A DNA stretch of 64,000 nucleotides from Candidatus Altarchaeales archaeon (GTDB lineage: Archaea > Altiarchaeota > Altiarchaeia > IMC4 > SCGC-AAA252-I15). The stretch spans positions 124,001-188,000 of the forward strand of contig WJMO01000005.1 in assembly GCA_014727915.1 (NCBI GenBank). The letters are read 5' to 3'. Positions 16,148 to 24,704 of this stretch are shown here, one piece after another. The notes beneath the pieces were generated by a model. That model did not search any database. It worked only from the letters and a program-made list of their open reading frames with translations, and was not told the DNA's origin. Made by a program: the position numbers and the translations under genes. Within the stretch, counting starts at the first letter, position 1, and each line of letters begins with the position of its first letter.

Positions 16148-18412
16148 TCAACTGTTGGGAATCTCGAATGGCGGCTGCTCGTGGAAGCTCTTCAACTCTC
16201 CCAGGAACGGCAGTTCGGCCTTCCACAAATCCTCCAGCTCCCTCTGGTTGCTTGCCTCGCAGGACCTCTTCAAAAGCTCGTCTTCTCCAAGCTTGTCCCA
16301 GGGCACCATATTAGTCCCGGCGATTATGTCCTTGGCCTGCGGTATCAGCCCAGCCCTGCCGCTCAACTCCCTTATCCCCAGCCGGCTGGCTATGCACGCG
16401 CCAACAGGGTTCAAAGCCCATTCACCGCACATGCCCACCTCGGTCACGTCATTTTCGCCGAGTATCGCCTGGGACCTGATCAGCAGGGGTATTATCCCCG
16501 GGTGGACGACGGGGAAGTCAGGGTGAGTCCTAGGTATCGCCAGCTCATGGGATATCAGGTCGTTGGTCCCGTAGCTGAAGAACTCGGCCAAGTCCACGAA
16601 CTTTCGCAGGTTCCTTATGCACTCCGGGGTCTCGACCATGATGCCAATCTGGGGGGTTGAAACCCCTATCGATGTCGCCACCTCCTCCACCCTCCTCCTG
16701 TACTCTATGAAATCGTCCGGGTTCTGGGCCATGGGCAGCATGAGCCTTACGTTGGTCTTGCCGGTCCTGTTCACCCTATCCGCTGCTTTTAGGAAGCCTG
16801 TCAACGCGCTCTCGTGCAACTCTGGGATGTCCCTTAGGAAGTCCCACCCACCCTGGTAGTGTCCGTATCTGAGATTCGGGTAAAGGACCTTCAGGACTTC
16901 CCCCGGCTTGTCACGGCTTCCCAGGTCCAGGTCGCGGAACGTGACCTGGCGCCCGCCCAGGTTCTCGACAACCCTGCTCACATGGGAGGCCATCTCCCTC
17001 TCGTTCACCCGGCAGAACTCGTCCAGGCTCATATCCCTCAGCTCCTCCTCCGGTATAGACCCAAGTATCCTAAACTGCTTTCCCTCTAGCCTTGCCAGCC
17101 CTATAACAGTAGCTCCCATGTTACTGGCTGACTTAGCCTGGTTTGCGAAGTCCACGTTGGCTCCTATGAAAACGCGATTCTGGTCCTGCGTGTATGCTGG
17201 CTTGTCCCTGTTGGCCAGGCGTCGCTCCTCCTGGTCAGCGTAGAACTGCCTCTTCCTCTCATAGTATCCCAGTGTCACTTCGTCCGGGTTGAACACCACC
17301 ATCCCGTCAGCCTCGTCTATTATGACCCCTGAAACCCCAGTCCTTAGCCTAACGTTTGGCAGTTCTTTCACTCCCATCGCGGTGGGCGTGTTCTGGGCGA
17401 AGATGCACGTGTGGTCTCCAAGCCCCCCATGTTGGAACACCAATCCTGCGACTCCCGCCTCCAGGATCTGGGTTTCGATGGTGGGCGGCAGAGTCGGAGC
17501 GCAGATTATCGGATTTGGATAGTCTGCCTTCACCCAGTCTGCGAACACGTCATTCTCGCCTTTACGGGTTTCTTCTGGCGTTCCCTTCCTCCTCTCCTGG
17601 GGTATCCGCTGGTGTGCGAGCAGATTGGCTGCGTTGGACAGTTCAACGTTAGTGCGCGAGGCTTCCGACCTCTCACCGGGTTGGCTGTCCCTGTCCCCCT
17701 CAATGTGCTGGAATATGATGGAGTATGCCTGCGCTACCTCGTCGACAGCCCATTCAGCGTTTATCCTCTGGGTGGCTATCAAGTCCACTGCCGGTATCAC
17801 AGATACCTGGACTGTTTCAGGGAGGCCTTCAACCCTTTCAAGATCTGCCAGCCCTACCTTGCTACCGTCTTCCATGTTCACCGACATCAAAGCCACCAGG
17901 TTCTCAGATGCCTGGCAGAGCCTTGGCAGCGAGTCTCGCCTTACAGGTATGCTGGACGTGTTTGGCTTGGCCACTGGTGAGGGCGGCTTGTCCTTATCAA
18001 CCTTCTGTAGGACCCTGTCCTCTCCGAATATTATCCTCTTGGCCTGGGAGTCATACAGGGTTTGCATAAAAGAGAACGGAGGGTTCCGTACCATATCGTC
18101 TCCTATCCTATACAATAGATCGGCTTCGGCGACTGCCCCCGCCTCAGTCTCAATCCTCCTCTTCGGTACAAGGTGCCCTGGGTCGAGGACGTGCGCGGTT
18201 CCGATGGTGATCCGGGGCATGCTGGTTGTCGTAGCCTTTGCCACGACCATCCGCAGCGTCTCCGTCTTTCCCGATTCAGGCTGCGCTCCCAGGACGCCCT
18301 GCCCTGCCACCTCATGGTCCAACCCCTCCTTGCCGGGTATCGGCGGTTGTACCGGCTTCTGCGGCTTATGAGGTTGCTTTATCGGCCCCTTGTCCTGGTC
18401 GTTTTCAGCCAT
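16148..18412 (-). CDS. PTS enzyme I-like PEP-utilising protein
   Basis: Enzyme I of the sugar phosphotransferase system takes phosphate from PEP onto a His. This 754-residue protein keeps that plan. A Pro-rich, probably disordered N-terminus (1-50) precedes a divergent N-terminal region. The swivelling domain has the phosphorylatable His334 in HGGLGDHTCIFAQ. The C-terminal PEP barrel (about 410-745) has FRDLDLGSRDK (492-502), MLPM, GIMVETPE (590-597), YGTNDLI (614-620) and the active-site Cys662 in VGMCGE. The barrel is much closer to enzyme I than to PEP synthase. The HPr-binding region is hard to recognise, and no HPr or EII gene is in the window. Its physiological acceptor is unknown. Confidence 0.8.
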   Translation of the reverse strand: MAENDQDKGPIKQPHKPQKPVQPPIPGKEGLDHEVAGQGVLGAQPESGKTETLRMVVAKATTTSMPRITIGTAHVLDPGHLVPKRRIETEAGAVAEADLLYRIGDDMVRNPPFSFMQTLYDSQAKRIIFGEDRVLQKVDKDKPPSPVAKPNTSSIPVRRDSLPRLCQASENLVALMSVNMEDGSKVGLADLERVEGLPETVQVSVIPAVDLIATQRINAEWAVDEVAQAYSIIFQHIEGDRDSQPGERSEASRTNVELSNAANLLAHQRIPQERRKGTPEETRKGENDVFADWVKADYPNPIICAPTLPPTIETQILEAGVAGLVFQHGGLGDHTCIFAQNTPTAMGVKELPNVRLRTGVSGVIIDEADGMVVFNPDEVTLGYYERKRQFYADQEERRLANRDKPAYTQDQNRVFIGANVDFANQAKSASNMGATVIGLARLEGKQFRILGSIPEEELRDMSLDEFCRVNEREMASHVSRVVENLGGRQVTFRDLDLGSRDKPGEVLKVLYPNLRYGHYQGGWDFLRDIPELHESALTGFLKAADRVNRTGKTNVRLMLPMAQNPDDFIEYRRRVEEVATSIGVSTPQIGIMVETPECIRNLRKFVDLAEFFSYGTNDLISHELAIPRTHPDFPVVHPGIIPLLIRSQAILGENDVTEVGMCGEWALNPVGACIASRLGIRELSGRAGLIPQAKDIIAGTNMVPWDKLGEDELLKRSCEASNQRELEDLWKAELPFLGELKSFHEQPPFEIPNS

Positions 18413-18542
18413 AAATGATATAGACTAGGAATCTTTAGGAAAAAAATAGCATAAAAAGAGCTTTTAGGGTGGGATTTCACCATCGCATAACACTTGTTTG
18501 ACGGTTTGGATAGAGTGTGCCCTGATTTTTCACCCCCTCCCC

Positions 18543-20246
18543 CTATTTTTCTGTTACGTGCTCCCTCTCTATCATCTTGTGGAGCTGTCCCGTTGCTGGT
18601 ACCATGGGGAGGATGTGCTCGTCTGGGTCGACTAGTATGTCCAGGACGTAGGTTTCTCCGCTTTCCATCGCCAGCTTCAGCGCGTCGTGTATTTCGCCAG
18701 GCTTGTCTATCCTCAATCCCTTGGCTCCGTAGGCTTCCGCCAACTTCACGAAATCCGGGATATCCCCTAGGTATGTGTGCGATCTCCGCTTGTCGTAGAA
18801 GAGGTCCTGCCACTGTTTGACCATGCCGAGGTACTGGTTCTTCATGAGTATGACCGTTACGGGTATGTCCTCTACGACACAGGTCGCCAGGTCCTGGCTT
18901 GTCATCATGAAACTGCCCTCTGACCCGACGTCAACGACCTTATGGTCTGGTTTCGCGACTTTCGCGCCTATGGCGTATGGGAACCCCGCTCCCATAGTGC
19001 CCAATCCTCCTGAGCTGATGAACTGCCGCGGGTTCTTGATCTGCAGGTAGTGTGCTGCGAACATCTGGCACTGCCCGACCTCGGTAGTGATGATGGTCTT
19101 CTTGTCCAAGAGGGTGTTGAGCTCCTTCATGACCCTCTGCTGTTTTATGGGCACGTCGTCGTAGTCCCACTTTGAAAAGTGCTCTTTCTTGTATTCTTCG
19201 ACTTTTCTGTGCCATTCGGTGCCGCCTTTCCTCTTCTTCCTCCCGATCAGGGACAGCATGTTCTTCAACACCAGCCGTGCGTCCCCGACTATCGGCAGGT
19301 CGACGTCCACGTTCTTCCCTATCTCCGCGCTGTCCAGGTCAACGTGTATGACCCTTGAGTTGGGAGCGAAGTAGTTGACGTCGCAGGTGACCCTGTCGCT
19401 GAACCTGACCCCCACCGCGAACACCAGGTCAGAGTCGGTGATGAGGAGGTTGGCCTGTTTGGTCCCGTGCATACCCCACATGCCAAGCGATAGTGGCTTG
19501 TCCTCTGGGTAGCAGCCTTTGCCCATGAGCGTCGTCGCGACCGGTATCGTTAGCGAGTCCGCCAGCTTCCTGAGCTCGTTGCTCGCCCCCGCCAGTATGA
19601 CGCCCCCTCCTGCCAGTATGACCGGCCGTTCGGCGTCCATCAGCATCTGAACGGCTTTTTTCAGCTGGACGGGGTGTCCGCCGCTCCTCTTCTCCTTGTA
19701 CCCGGGCAGGTCAGCGTCCTTCGGGTATGTGAACCTCTTTAGTTTAGCCTGTTGGACGTCTTTGGGCAGGTCTATGAGCACCGGCCCCGGCCTCCTGGTG
19801 GCTGCTATCTTGAACGCGGCCCTGAAGGTCTTGGGGATGTCCTCAACGTCGGTCACCTGGAAGTTGTGCTTGGTGATTGGCATTGTGATGCCCATCATGT
19901 CAGCCTCCTGGAAGGCGTCATTCCCTATCTGACAGGTTGGCACCTGCCCGGTCAAAGCGACAATGGGTGTTGAGTCACAGTATGCGTCCGCTATCCCGGT
20001 CACGAGGTTCGTGGCTCCCGGGCCGGATGTGGCCATGCAGACGCCAACATCCCCTGAGGCCCTGGCGTAGCCTTCGGCTGCGTGTGCCGCGCACTGCTCG
20101 TGCCTCATCAGAATATGCCTCAGGTCCTCCCTGTCAATCTGATGGAGGATGTCGTAGACTTCCATTATGGAGCCTCCGAGTATGCCGAATATGTGCTTCA
20201 CACCCTCCGCCTGCAAGGATCTGACGATCGCCTCCGAACCCTTCAT
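18543..20246 (-). CDS. ilvB: Acetolactate synthase, large subunit
   Basis: This ThDP enzyme condenses two pyruvates to acetolactate (or pyruvate with 2-oxobutyrate) for branched-chain amino acids. The 567 residues have the three-domain layout, catalytic Glu50 in RHEQ, the central FAD-type domain (about 190-340), and the C-terminal Pyr/PP domain ending around PATGQLHKMI. The ThDP-metal motif, normally GDG, reads GSEGS at 441-445, with Asn470 in KNQYLGMVKQW as the distal ligand; the Asp-to-Glu change is unusual but conservative. No regulatory small subunit IlvN is adjacent. A possible operator lies upstream. Confidence 0.88.
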   Translation of the reverse strand: MKGSEAIVRSLQAEGVKHIFGILGGSIMEVYDILHQIDREDLRHILMRHEQCAAHAAEGYARASGDVGVCMATSGPGATNLVTGIADAYCDSTPIVALTGQVPTCQIGNDAFQEADMMGITMPITKHNFQVTDVEDIPKTFRAAFKIAATRRPGPVLIDLPKDVQQAKLKRFTYPKDADLPGYKEKRSGGHPVQLKKAVQMLMDAERPVILAGGGVILAGASNELRKLADSLTIPVATTLMGKGCYPEDKPLSLGMWGMHGTKQANLLITDSDLVFAVGVRFSDRVTCDVNYFAPNSRVIHVDLDSAEIGKNVDVDLPIVGDARLVLKNMLSLIGRKKRKGGTEWHRKVEEYKKEHFSKWDYDDVPIKQQRVMKELNTLLDKKTIITTEVGQCQMFAAHYLQIKNPRQFISSGGLGTMGAGFPYAIGAKVAKPDHKVVDVGSEGSFMMTSQDLATCVVEDIPVTVILMKNQYLGMVKQWQDLFYDKRRSHTYLGDIPDFVKLAEAYGAKGLRIDKPGEIHDALKLAMESGETYVLDILVDPDEHILPMVPATGQLHKMIEREHVTEK

Positions 20247-20263
20247 TTTGCCCTCATACGTTC

Positions 20264-20341
20264 TGAAACCACGCCCTTTAAGGGGTTGATGGTTTCATAT
20301 TCATTGAATTCGCGGTTTCAGACGTATCAAACCAGTGGTTT
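20264..20341 (-). promoter_or_regulatory. ilvB promoter with GGTTTC inverted and direct repeats
   Basis: TGAAACC (20264-20270) and GGTTTCA (20291-20297) form an inverted repeat that brackets a TATA-like element (CCTTAAAGG on the minus strand, about 20274-20283), about 30 bases before the ilvB ATG at 20246. Another GGTTTCA lies at 20314-20320, and AAACC-AGT-GGTTT is a small palindrome at 20329-20341. The arrangement suits a repressor site, but no regulator is identified. Confidence 0.4.
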
Positions 20342-20374
20342 AAGCCGATGGTACTGATATATACGGAAAACCGC

Positions 20375-20385
20375 AAAATATATAG
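20375..20385 (+). promoter_or_regulatory. TATA box of the Mrr-like pair
   Basis: AAAATATATAG lies about 40 bases before the chosen ATG at 20417 and would start transcription near 20405. This supports the internal start over the longer open frame, which begins at 20348 upstream of the TATA box. Confidence 0.5.
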
Positions 20386-20416
20386 TAATTCGCAACAGGA
20401 CTTAATAAAAGATAAG

Positions 20417-21568
20417 ATGAAAGGCTCGACTAAAAGCGGTTCAGGCCCTTCTGAAGGCCTTAGGGATTATGTTCTCGCGGCTCTTTCGAAGATTGGCCTC
20501 TCGGTCTCGTCGGTTGAGGTCCGGGGGGAGCATGAGGTCAGGGTATTCGCCCGCACCGAGCATAAGGCTGTTGACAACAGTGTCTTCGTGGAGGCGCGGA
20601 AGCAGAAGAGGAGGGTCGGCCGCCACGAGATCGAGAAGCTCAAGGAGTGGATGGACGATGAGAACAGCGACTCGGGGGTTTTCATATCCCTGTCCGGCTT
20701 CACTGACGAGGCATACGAGTACGCTTCAGAAAGGGGCATAAGAGCGTTCACCCCTGAGGATTTGGACGGTTTCGGTTCCGAAAGGCATGTCAGCCCAGAA
20801 CACCACATATATGCGAAGGTGTTTGAGGAGGCTGTGGACTTGGTGGGGGCTACCAACTACTTCAACGCCCGCAGGCGCAAGTCACTATTCGGTCTTGGAG
20901 GATATGTCGAGGATATAGATTTCGTGGAAGGACGATATGCTCCTGTCGGGGTTTTCGAGCTGAAGAGGAAGGCGGACCCGCGTCAGCATCCGACGCCCAA
21001 CACGACTGTCGGAGGCGAGAACACGTTCTTCATAAACCTCACATCCTGCGAGATATACTATCTGTACCTTGGGGTGGCTGGCCGGGGTGCGCGCCTCAAG
21101 GCGTCTAATGTTCTAAGGCGCATGATGGACCTGTCCGAGCCTGCTGTCCGTATCATTGGCGACATAGTGGGGGGTAAGGAACTTCTCTTCGAGGACATGG
21201 ACGTCGACCAGAAGCTTCTGATGCAGGAGGACCCGCATATGATGGCCTACGTGGAGAATCTGGGCCTGGTCTGGCGCAGAGACGATGGCAGGGGTTACCT
21301 GTCCAACATAGACCTTCCCCCATTCAACGACACCAGGTATAACCTCTACGATCACCTGGCTGTGAAGGAGTCTGTTGAGAGCAGGTGTCCAGCCGATGAG
21401 ATCGTCTACCCTCCATCTGGTCTTCTGCAGCTTCTGAAAGACTTCATGAAGTCGGACGGAGAGTTCCACGGCGTCATATACATGCCCTACTACTACTGCA
21501 GGTTCGTGGGGTCCAACGGAGCTTACCGTTATGAGACTTTGGATAACATAAGATTCAAAAATGGGTGA
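20417..21568 (+). CDS. Mrr-like (restriction endonuclease fold) protein, first of a tandem pair
   Basis: The 383-residue product starts at ATG 20417; the longer frame from 20348 would precede the TATA box. Residues 15-120 match the Mrr-type PD-(D/E)xK fold, with VFVEARKQK (57-65), then GVFISLSGFTDEAYEYASERGI. The catalytic Asp position holds Arg42 and the Lys position Arg61, while Glu59 remains, so nuclease activity is doubtful. A middle part has RYAPVGVFEL and FFINLTSCEIYYLYL. A C-terminal motif GVIYMPYYYCRFVG also occurs in the next gene. It overlaps that gene by eight bases. DNA binding is inferred from the fold only. Confidence 0.7.
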   Translation: MKGSTKSGSGPSEGLRDYVLAALSKIGLSVSSVEVRGEHEVRVFARTEHKAVDNSVFVEARKQKRRVGRHEIEKLKEWMDDENSDSGVFISLSGFTDEAYEYASERGIRAFTPEDLDGFGSERHVSPEHHIYAKVFEEAVDLVGATNYFNARRRKSLFGLGGYVEDIDFVEGRYAPVGVFELKRKADPRQHPTPNTTVGGENTFFINLTSCEIYYLYLGVAGRGARLKASNVLRRMMDLSEPAVRIIGDIVGGKELLFEDMDVDQKLLMQEDPHMMAYVENLGLVWRRDDGRGYLSNIDLPPFNDTRYNLYDHLAVKESVESRCPADEIVYPPSGLLQLLKDFMKSDGEFHGVIYMPYYYCRFVGSNGAYRYETLDNIRFKNG

Positions 21569-22961
21569 CGCAGAGACGATAGGCGACTTTCAGGAGGTAA
21601 TCAGGAAGTTCATCGAGAAGATGGGCTTTGAGGTCGAGTCCAGCGAGATGCTGGTTGATGGTAGCGTGGACTTCAAGGCCAAGACCAACAATCCCATGGG
21701 GGGTAGGGTTCTTTCGATAATACGCGCCTCCGCGTTCACACGGATGATCGGCGAATCAGACGTTGAATCCCTCGAGGAGGCTATGAGGCGGGCTGGTGCT
21801 GTGCGGGCTGCTTACATAACGACCTCAGGCTTCAGCGAGAGCGCTGTAGAATCTGCCAAGGGCAAGCCCATAAGCCTCATAAACAAGTACCAGCTTATGG
21901 ACAGCATCGAGAAGCGGGGTCTGGCAACGGACAAGGACCTTATGGAGTCCCTCGACCGATACGGGCTAGCTGAGAAGCACTTTCAGGGGATAGAGCAGTC
22001 TTTCACACCCTCAAAGAAGGACGAGGACGTCCGCGAGTTCTTCGAGTCTAAGAGGCGGAAGGACGAGAAGCTTGTGAAGGTCAGGCTGAGGTATGCGCCG
22101 GTGTCCGTGCTGAGGGTCGTGACCATGAAGGACGTCTGGACGTCGGACCAGACGCTCCGCAGCGTGGAGAAAAAGGACTATCTGTTCGTCAACCTGAACA
22201 ACCTGGAACTCTATTATCTCATGCAGAAAAGAAGGAAGAACAAGACAGAATATACCTTCATGAAATCGGACATAATTCGTAAGATACACGATCTTCCAGA
22301 ATATTCCAAGCAGCATCTTCTCGACCTGCTGGACCACGGCGACCTGCCGATCGAGGACTTGGAGGGCAAGGAGCTGTCCATATTGAAGAATAAGAAGGTC
22401 ATCGAGATATATGAGGGCAAGAGGACAGGCCCCAGCGAGTTCGTAGACTACCTTGAGATGGCATTGAACAGCATCTTGGAGACCATAAACATAATCATCA
22501 ACGAGGTGTTGATAGGATTGGCTTCCATGGGCGAGGGCTCGGAGTCTCCGGGAGTGAAGGAGGAGAAACCCCAGAAGAAGGTGTCGGCCCAGATAAACAT
22601 GCCCCACTTCCACGGGGGCATCTACGACATATGGAAGCATCTGCGCACTGAGGACGGTGTTCGCATGGACGCTGAGATGGACCCTCTGATATACTCCTCG
22701 AAGACTGTTGCCCTGATGTTAAAAAGCATATTCAACGCCACTGTGAAACCGCAGGGCCTAATCTTCATGCCATATCACAGGGCCAAGTATGTCGAACCGA
22801 AATCCAAAAAGGTCACGAAATATGAGATACTAATGGCTCCGAGGTTCAAGGAACCGTCGAAGGAGGAGCCCGGGGAGCCTAAGAAGAGGGAGGTCCGGGT
22901 TACTCCGAAGATCAAGGCCAGGAGGAAGCCCATTGCAGGCGAGTTCAAACTGATAAAATAA
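21561..22961 (+). CDS. Mrr-like (restriction endonuclease fold) protein, second of a tandem pair
   Basis: This 466-residue protein is a diverged paralogue of the preceding one. The N-terminal Mrr-like domain (about 8-115) has LVDGSVDFKA (31-40), which keeps the first catalytic Asp, Asp37. The E/QxK strand reads VLSIIRA (50-56) and lacks the acidic residue. AAYITTSGFSESAVESAK is the usual late motif. The middle part repeats the partner's pattern (RYAPVSVLRV, LFVNLNNLELYYLM). A C-terminal LIFMPYHRAKYVEP is followed by a Lys/Arg-rich tail. The helical segment around 290-330 is an insertion relative to the partner. The ATG overlaps the upstream stop, so the two products are made together. Confidence 0.7.
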   Translation: MGDAETIGDFQEVIRKFIEKMGFEVESSEMLVDGSVDFKAKTNNPMGGRVLSIIRASAFTRMIGESDVESLEEAMRRAGAVRAAYITTSGFSESAVESAKGKPISLINKYQLMDSIEKRGLATDKDLMESLDRYGLAEKHFQGIEQSFTPSKKDEDVREFFESKRRKDEKLVKVRLRYAPVSVLRVVTMKDVWTSDQTLRSVEKKDYLFVNLNNLELYYLMQKRRKNKTEYTFMKSDIIRKIHDLPEYSKQHLLDLLDHGDLPIEDLEGKELSILKNKKVIEIYEGKRTGPSEFVDYLEMALNSILETINIIINEVLIGLASMGEGSESPGVKEEKPQKKVSAQINMPHFHGGIYDIWKHLRTEDGVRMDAEMDPLIYSSKTVALMLKSIFNATVKPQGLIFMPYHRAKYVEPKSKKVTKYEILMAPRFKEPSKEEPGEPKKREVRVTPKIKARRKPIAGEFKLIK

Positions 22962-22992
22962 TACGCTCCTATGGAATAGAATATCCGGTTTC

Positions 22993-23631
22993 CTAGTCGC
23001 TTTCAGGCTCCTCGTATTCGTGCTCGTCCTTTTTAGGCCTTGTCTTGCCTGTAAAGTTGCCTCCGCGGTCTACTGTGCGAGTCGTCTCTTTTGGCGTGTG
23101 CTCCCCGCATACGTCATAGTATATGACCGTGGTCTCGGTTACCTGCTCCCTGCCCAGGCTTTCGAACTCAGCTTCCTCGGGCCGTACCAGAGTCGAATAC
23201 CTGCTGGGCTTCCAAACCTTGCCCGGTGGCTCTATCTCAACAACTCTGCTCTGCACCTGGGACAGCCTTGACACCATCGGCTTCTCACCGGAGAAGTTCC
23301 ATGAAACGTTGAACTCCATGCTCTCCCCCTCTTCAAGCTTGTGTATCATGTCACTCATCAGCCTGGGGTTGGCTTCGCCCTCCCTCAATATAACTGGTAT
23401 GTCCCTCTTTTCCCCGGCCATCAGAGCACGGGTCTTCTTGCTATCCCTCTCAGGGTCCTCTATGATCGCGAGATTCTCCTTTGAAAAAACTTGTTTTGGG
23501 GGGAACAGCTTAGCAACCTCGGCTTCGTCCATGCGGGCTATGTCAAAGGGCTTGGGTGTTGAGGATGGGGGGATTTGAACATGTGGTTTTTCGCTCCTCC
23601 TTAAAGCCCTCTCTAAGCCTTTGCTCTTCAT
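22993..23631 (-). CDS. Hypothetical protein, 212 residues
   Basis: I do not recognise this protein. It is hydrophilic, with a basic, Pro-rich N-terminus (about 1-35) and an acidic tail (DEHEYEEPESD). The middle (about 95-180) looks like a beta-rich domain: EFNVSWNFSGEKP, then RVVEIEPPGKVW, then TETTVIYYDVCGEH. There is no signal or membrane segment. It appears leaderless: a palindromic GTTTATAAAC (23655-23664) lies about 28 bases before the ATG, followed by TTCCCAGATATT. That motif recurs before two other genes of unknown role in the window. It converges on the Mrr-like pair. Confidence 0.55.
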   Translation of the reverse strand: MKSKGLERALRRSEKPHVQIPPSSTPKPFDIARMDEAEVAKLFPPKQVFSKENLAIIEDPERDSKKTRALMAGEKRDIPVILREGEANPRLMSDMIHKLEEGESMEFNVSWNFSGEKPMVSRLSQVQSRVVEIEPPGKVWKPSRYSTLVRPEEAEFESLGREQVTETTVIYYDVCGEHTPKETTRTVDRGGNFTGKTRPKKDEHEYEEPESD

Positions 23632-23668
23632 GCGTTAATATCTGGGAAGAAACCGTTTATAAACAGAT

Positions 23669-24625
23669 TTAGAAAAAATCTCGGAGGTTTTTTAGCACCC
23701 ATATCCTTCTGGTCAGGCTTTTGTGCATTCTCACGTCATGGCTCCCGACAATCTCGTATCCCTCAGTGTTTGGTTCGTAGGTTGCGGGCATCACGATGGA
23801 GATGTGGGACCCCGCCTCCAAGAGCCTGTGCGCTCTTCTTATGAACCCGTCGTATAATCCTGTGACTTCATCTGTGGTGTAGGATGCTCTGCCATATGGT
23901 GGGTCTGTGACTATGGCGTCCACGACCTTTGAACCGGTGAGAGCATCCTCTGAAATGACCTCTCCTTCTATTCCGTATTCTCTAAGGTTTCGCCTGCACC
24001 CTGCGACCATCCTCCGGTCGACGTCCCACCCGGCCACCTTCAAACCCATCAAACCAGCTTCTATTAGGATGCCTCCGGTACCGCAGAAGGGGTCTAATAC
24101 CGTGTCCCCCGGCCTCACACGTGCCAGGTTCACCAGGGCCCGGGCGAGTTTGGGGTGCATGCTCGTAGGGTGGAAGTAGGGCCTGTGCTGGGGCCTTCTC
24201 TTCTCATATTCCCTATCTAAGGGGGTTTTCAGCCCTGCCAGGTGTCTTCCCCTGAATTCGACCATGACGATGTCTGCCTCCGGGTTGCTCAAGTCCACGG
24301 ATAGTCCCATCTTATGGAGTATCTCTCCGAACTTAACCTGCACGTCCGGGGGTCCTCTCACACGGAACGAGTTCACGTCGCCTATCTCATCGTAGACTTC
24401 GCCCGCCAGCTCCTCCAGGCTATCCGATTCTCCCAGGTATTCCGCCGCCTTCAGCGTGTAGGCCAGGCGCTGGAGGAACCTGGGGTCTTCGCCGACGACA
24501 TCCAGGACGACAGTCCTTCCTTCAACTTCAAACGACCACTCCAGCATCTCACCCTCCAAGACAGCCTCCAACTCCGCAGTTGGAAGTCTCTCATGCTCGC
24601 CGGAGATTCTCAGGATGTGCTTCAT
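23669..24625 (-). CDS. tRNA (guanine(10)-N2)-dimethyltransferase, archaeal Trm-G10 type
   Basis: The enzyme dimethylates G10 of tRNA with S-adenosylmethionine. I start at ATG 24625 (MKHILRISGEHE, 318 residues). The frame stays open to 24796, but that would run across the gatB start, and a TATA-like GATAAAAG (minus strand, 24648-24655) lies about 25 bases before this ATG. Residues 1-140 correspond to the THUMP-containing part. The Rossmann methyltransferase follows, with LDPFCGTGGI (177-186, motif I) and TDPPYGR (240-246, motif IV), the signature of N2-guanine methylation. It is divergent from gatB. A related Trm11-like role is the main alternative. Confidence 0.85.
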   Translation of the reverse strand: MKHILRISGEHERLPTAELEAVLEGEMLEWSFEVEGRTVVLDVVGEDPRFLQRLAYTLKAAEYLGESDSLEELAGEVYDEIGDVNSFRVRGPPDVQVKFGEILHKMGLSVDLSNPEADIVMVEFRGRHLAGLKTPLDREYEKRRPQHRPYFHPTSMHPKLARALVNLARVRPGDTVLDPFCGTGGILIEAGLMGLKVAGWDVDRRMVAGCRRNLREYGIEGEVISEDALTGSKVVDAIVTDPPYGRASYTTDEVTGLYDGFIRRAHRLLEAGSHISIVMPATYEPNTEGYEIVGSHDVRMHKSLTRRIWVLKNLRDFF

Positions 24626-24704
24626 TGGTATAGAATACTCGCACGTGCTTTTATCTGTTCTATCATCCTCCTTTTTTAGGCCTTGTTCATTCATTATTTC
24701 TACC

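Noticed and set aside
16148..18412. Phosphoenolpyruvate synthase
   Set aside because: No N-terminal ATP-grasp nucleotide domain is present; the barrel motifs match enzyme I better.
20348..20416. Longer N-terminus for the first Mrr-like protein
   Set aside because: The extra codons lie upstream of and across the TATA box, and the ATG at 20417 fits the predicted transcript start.
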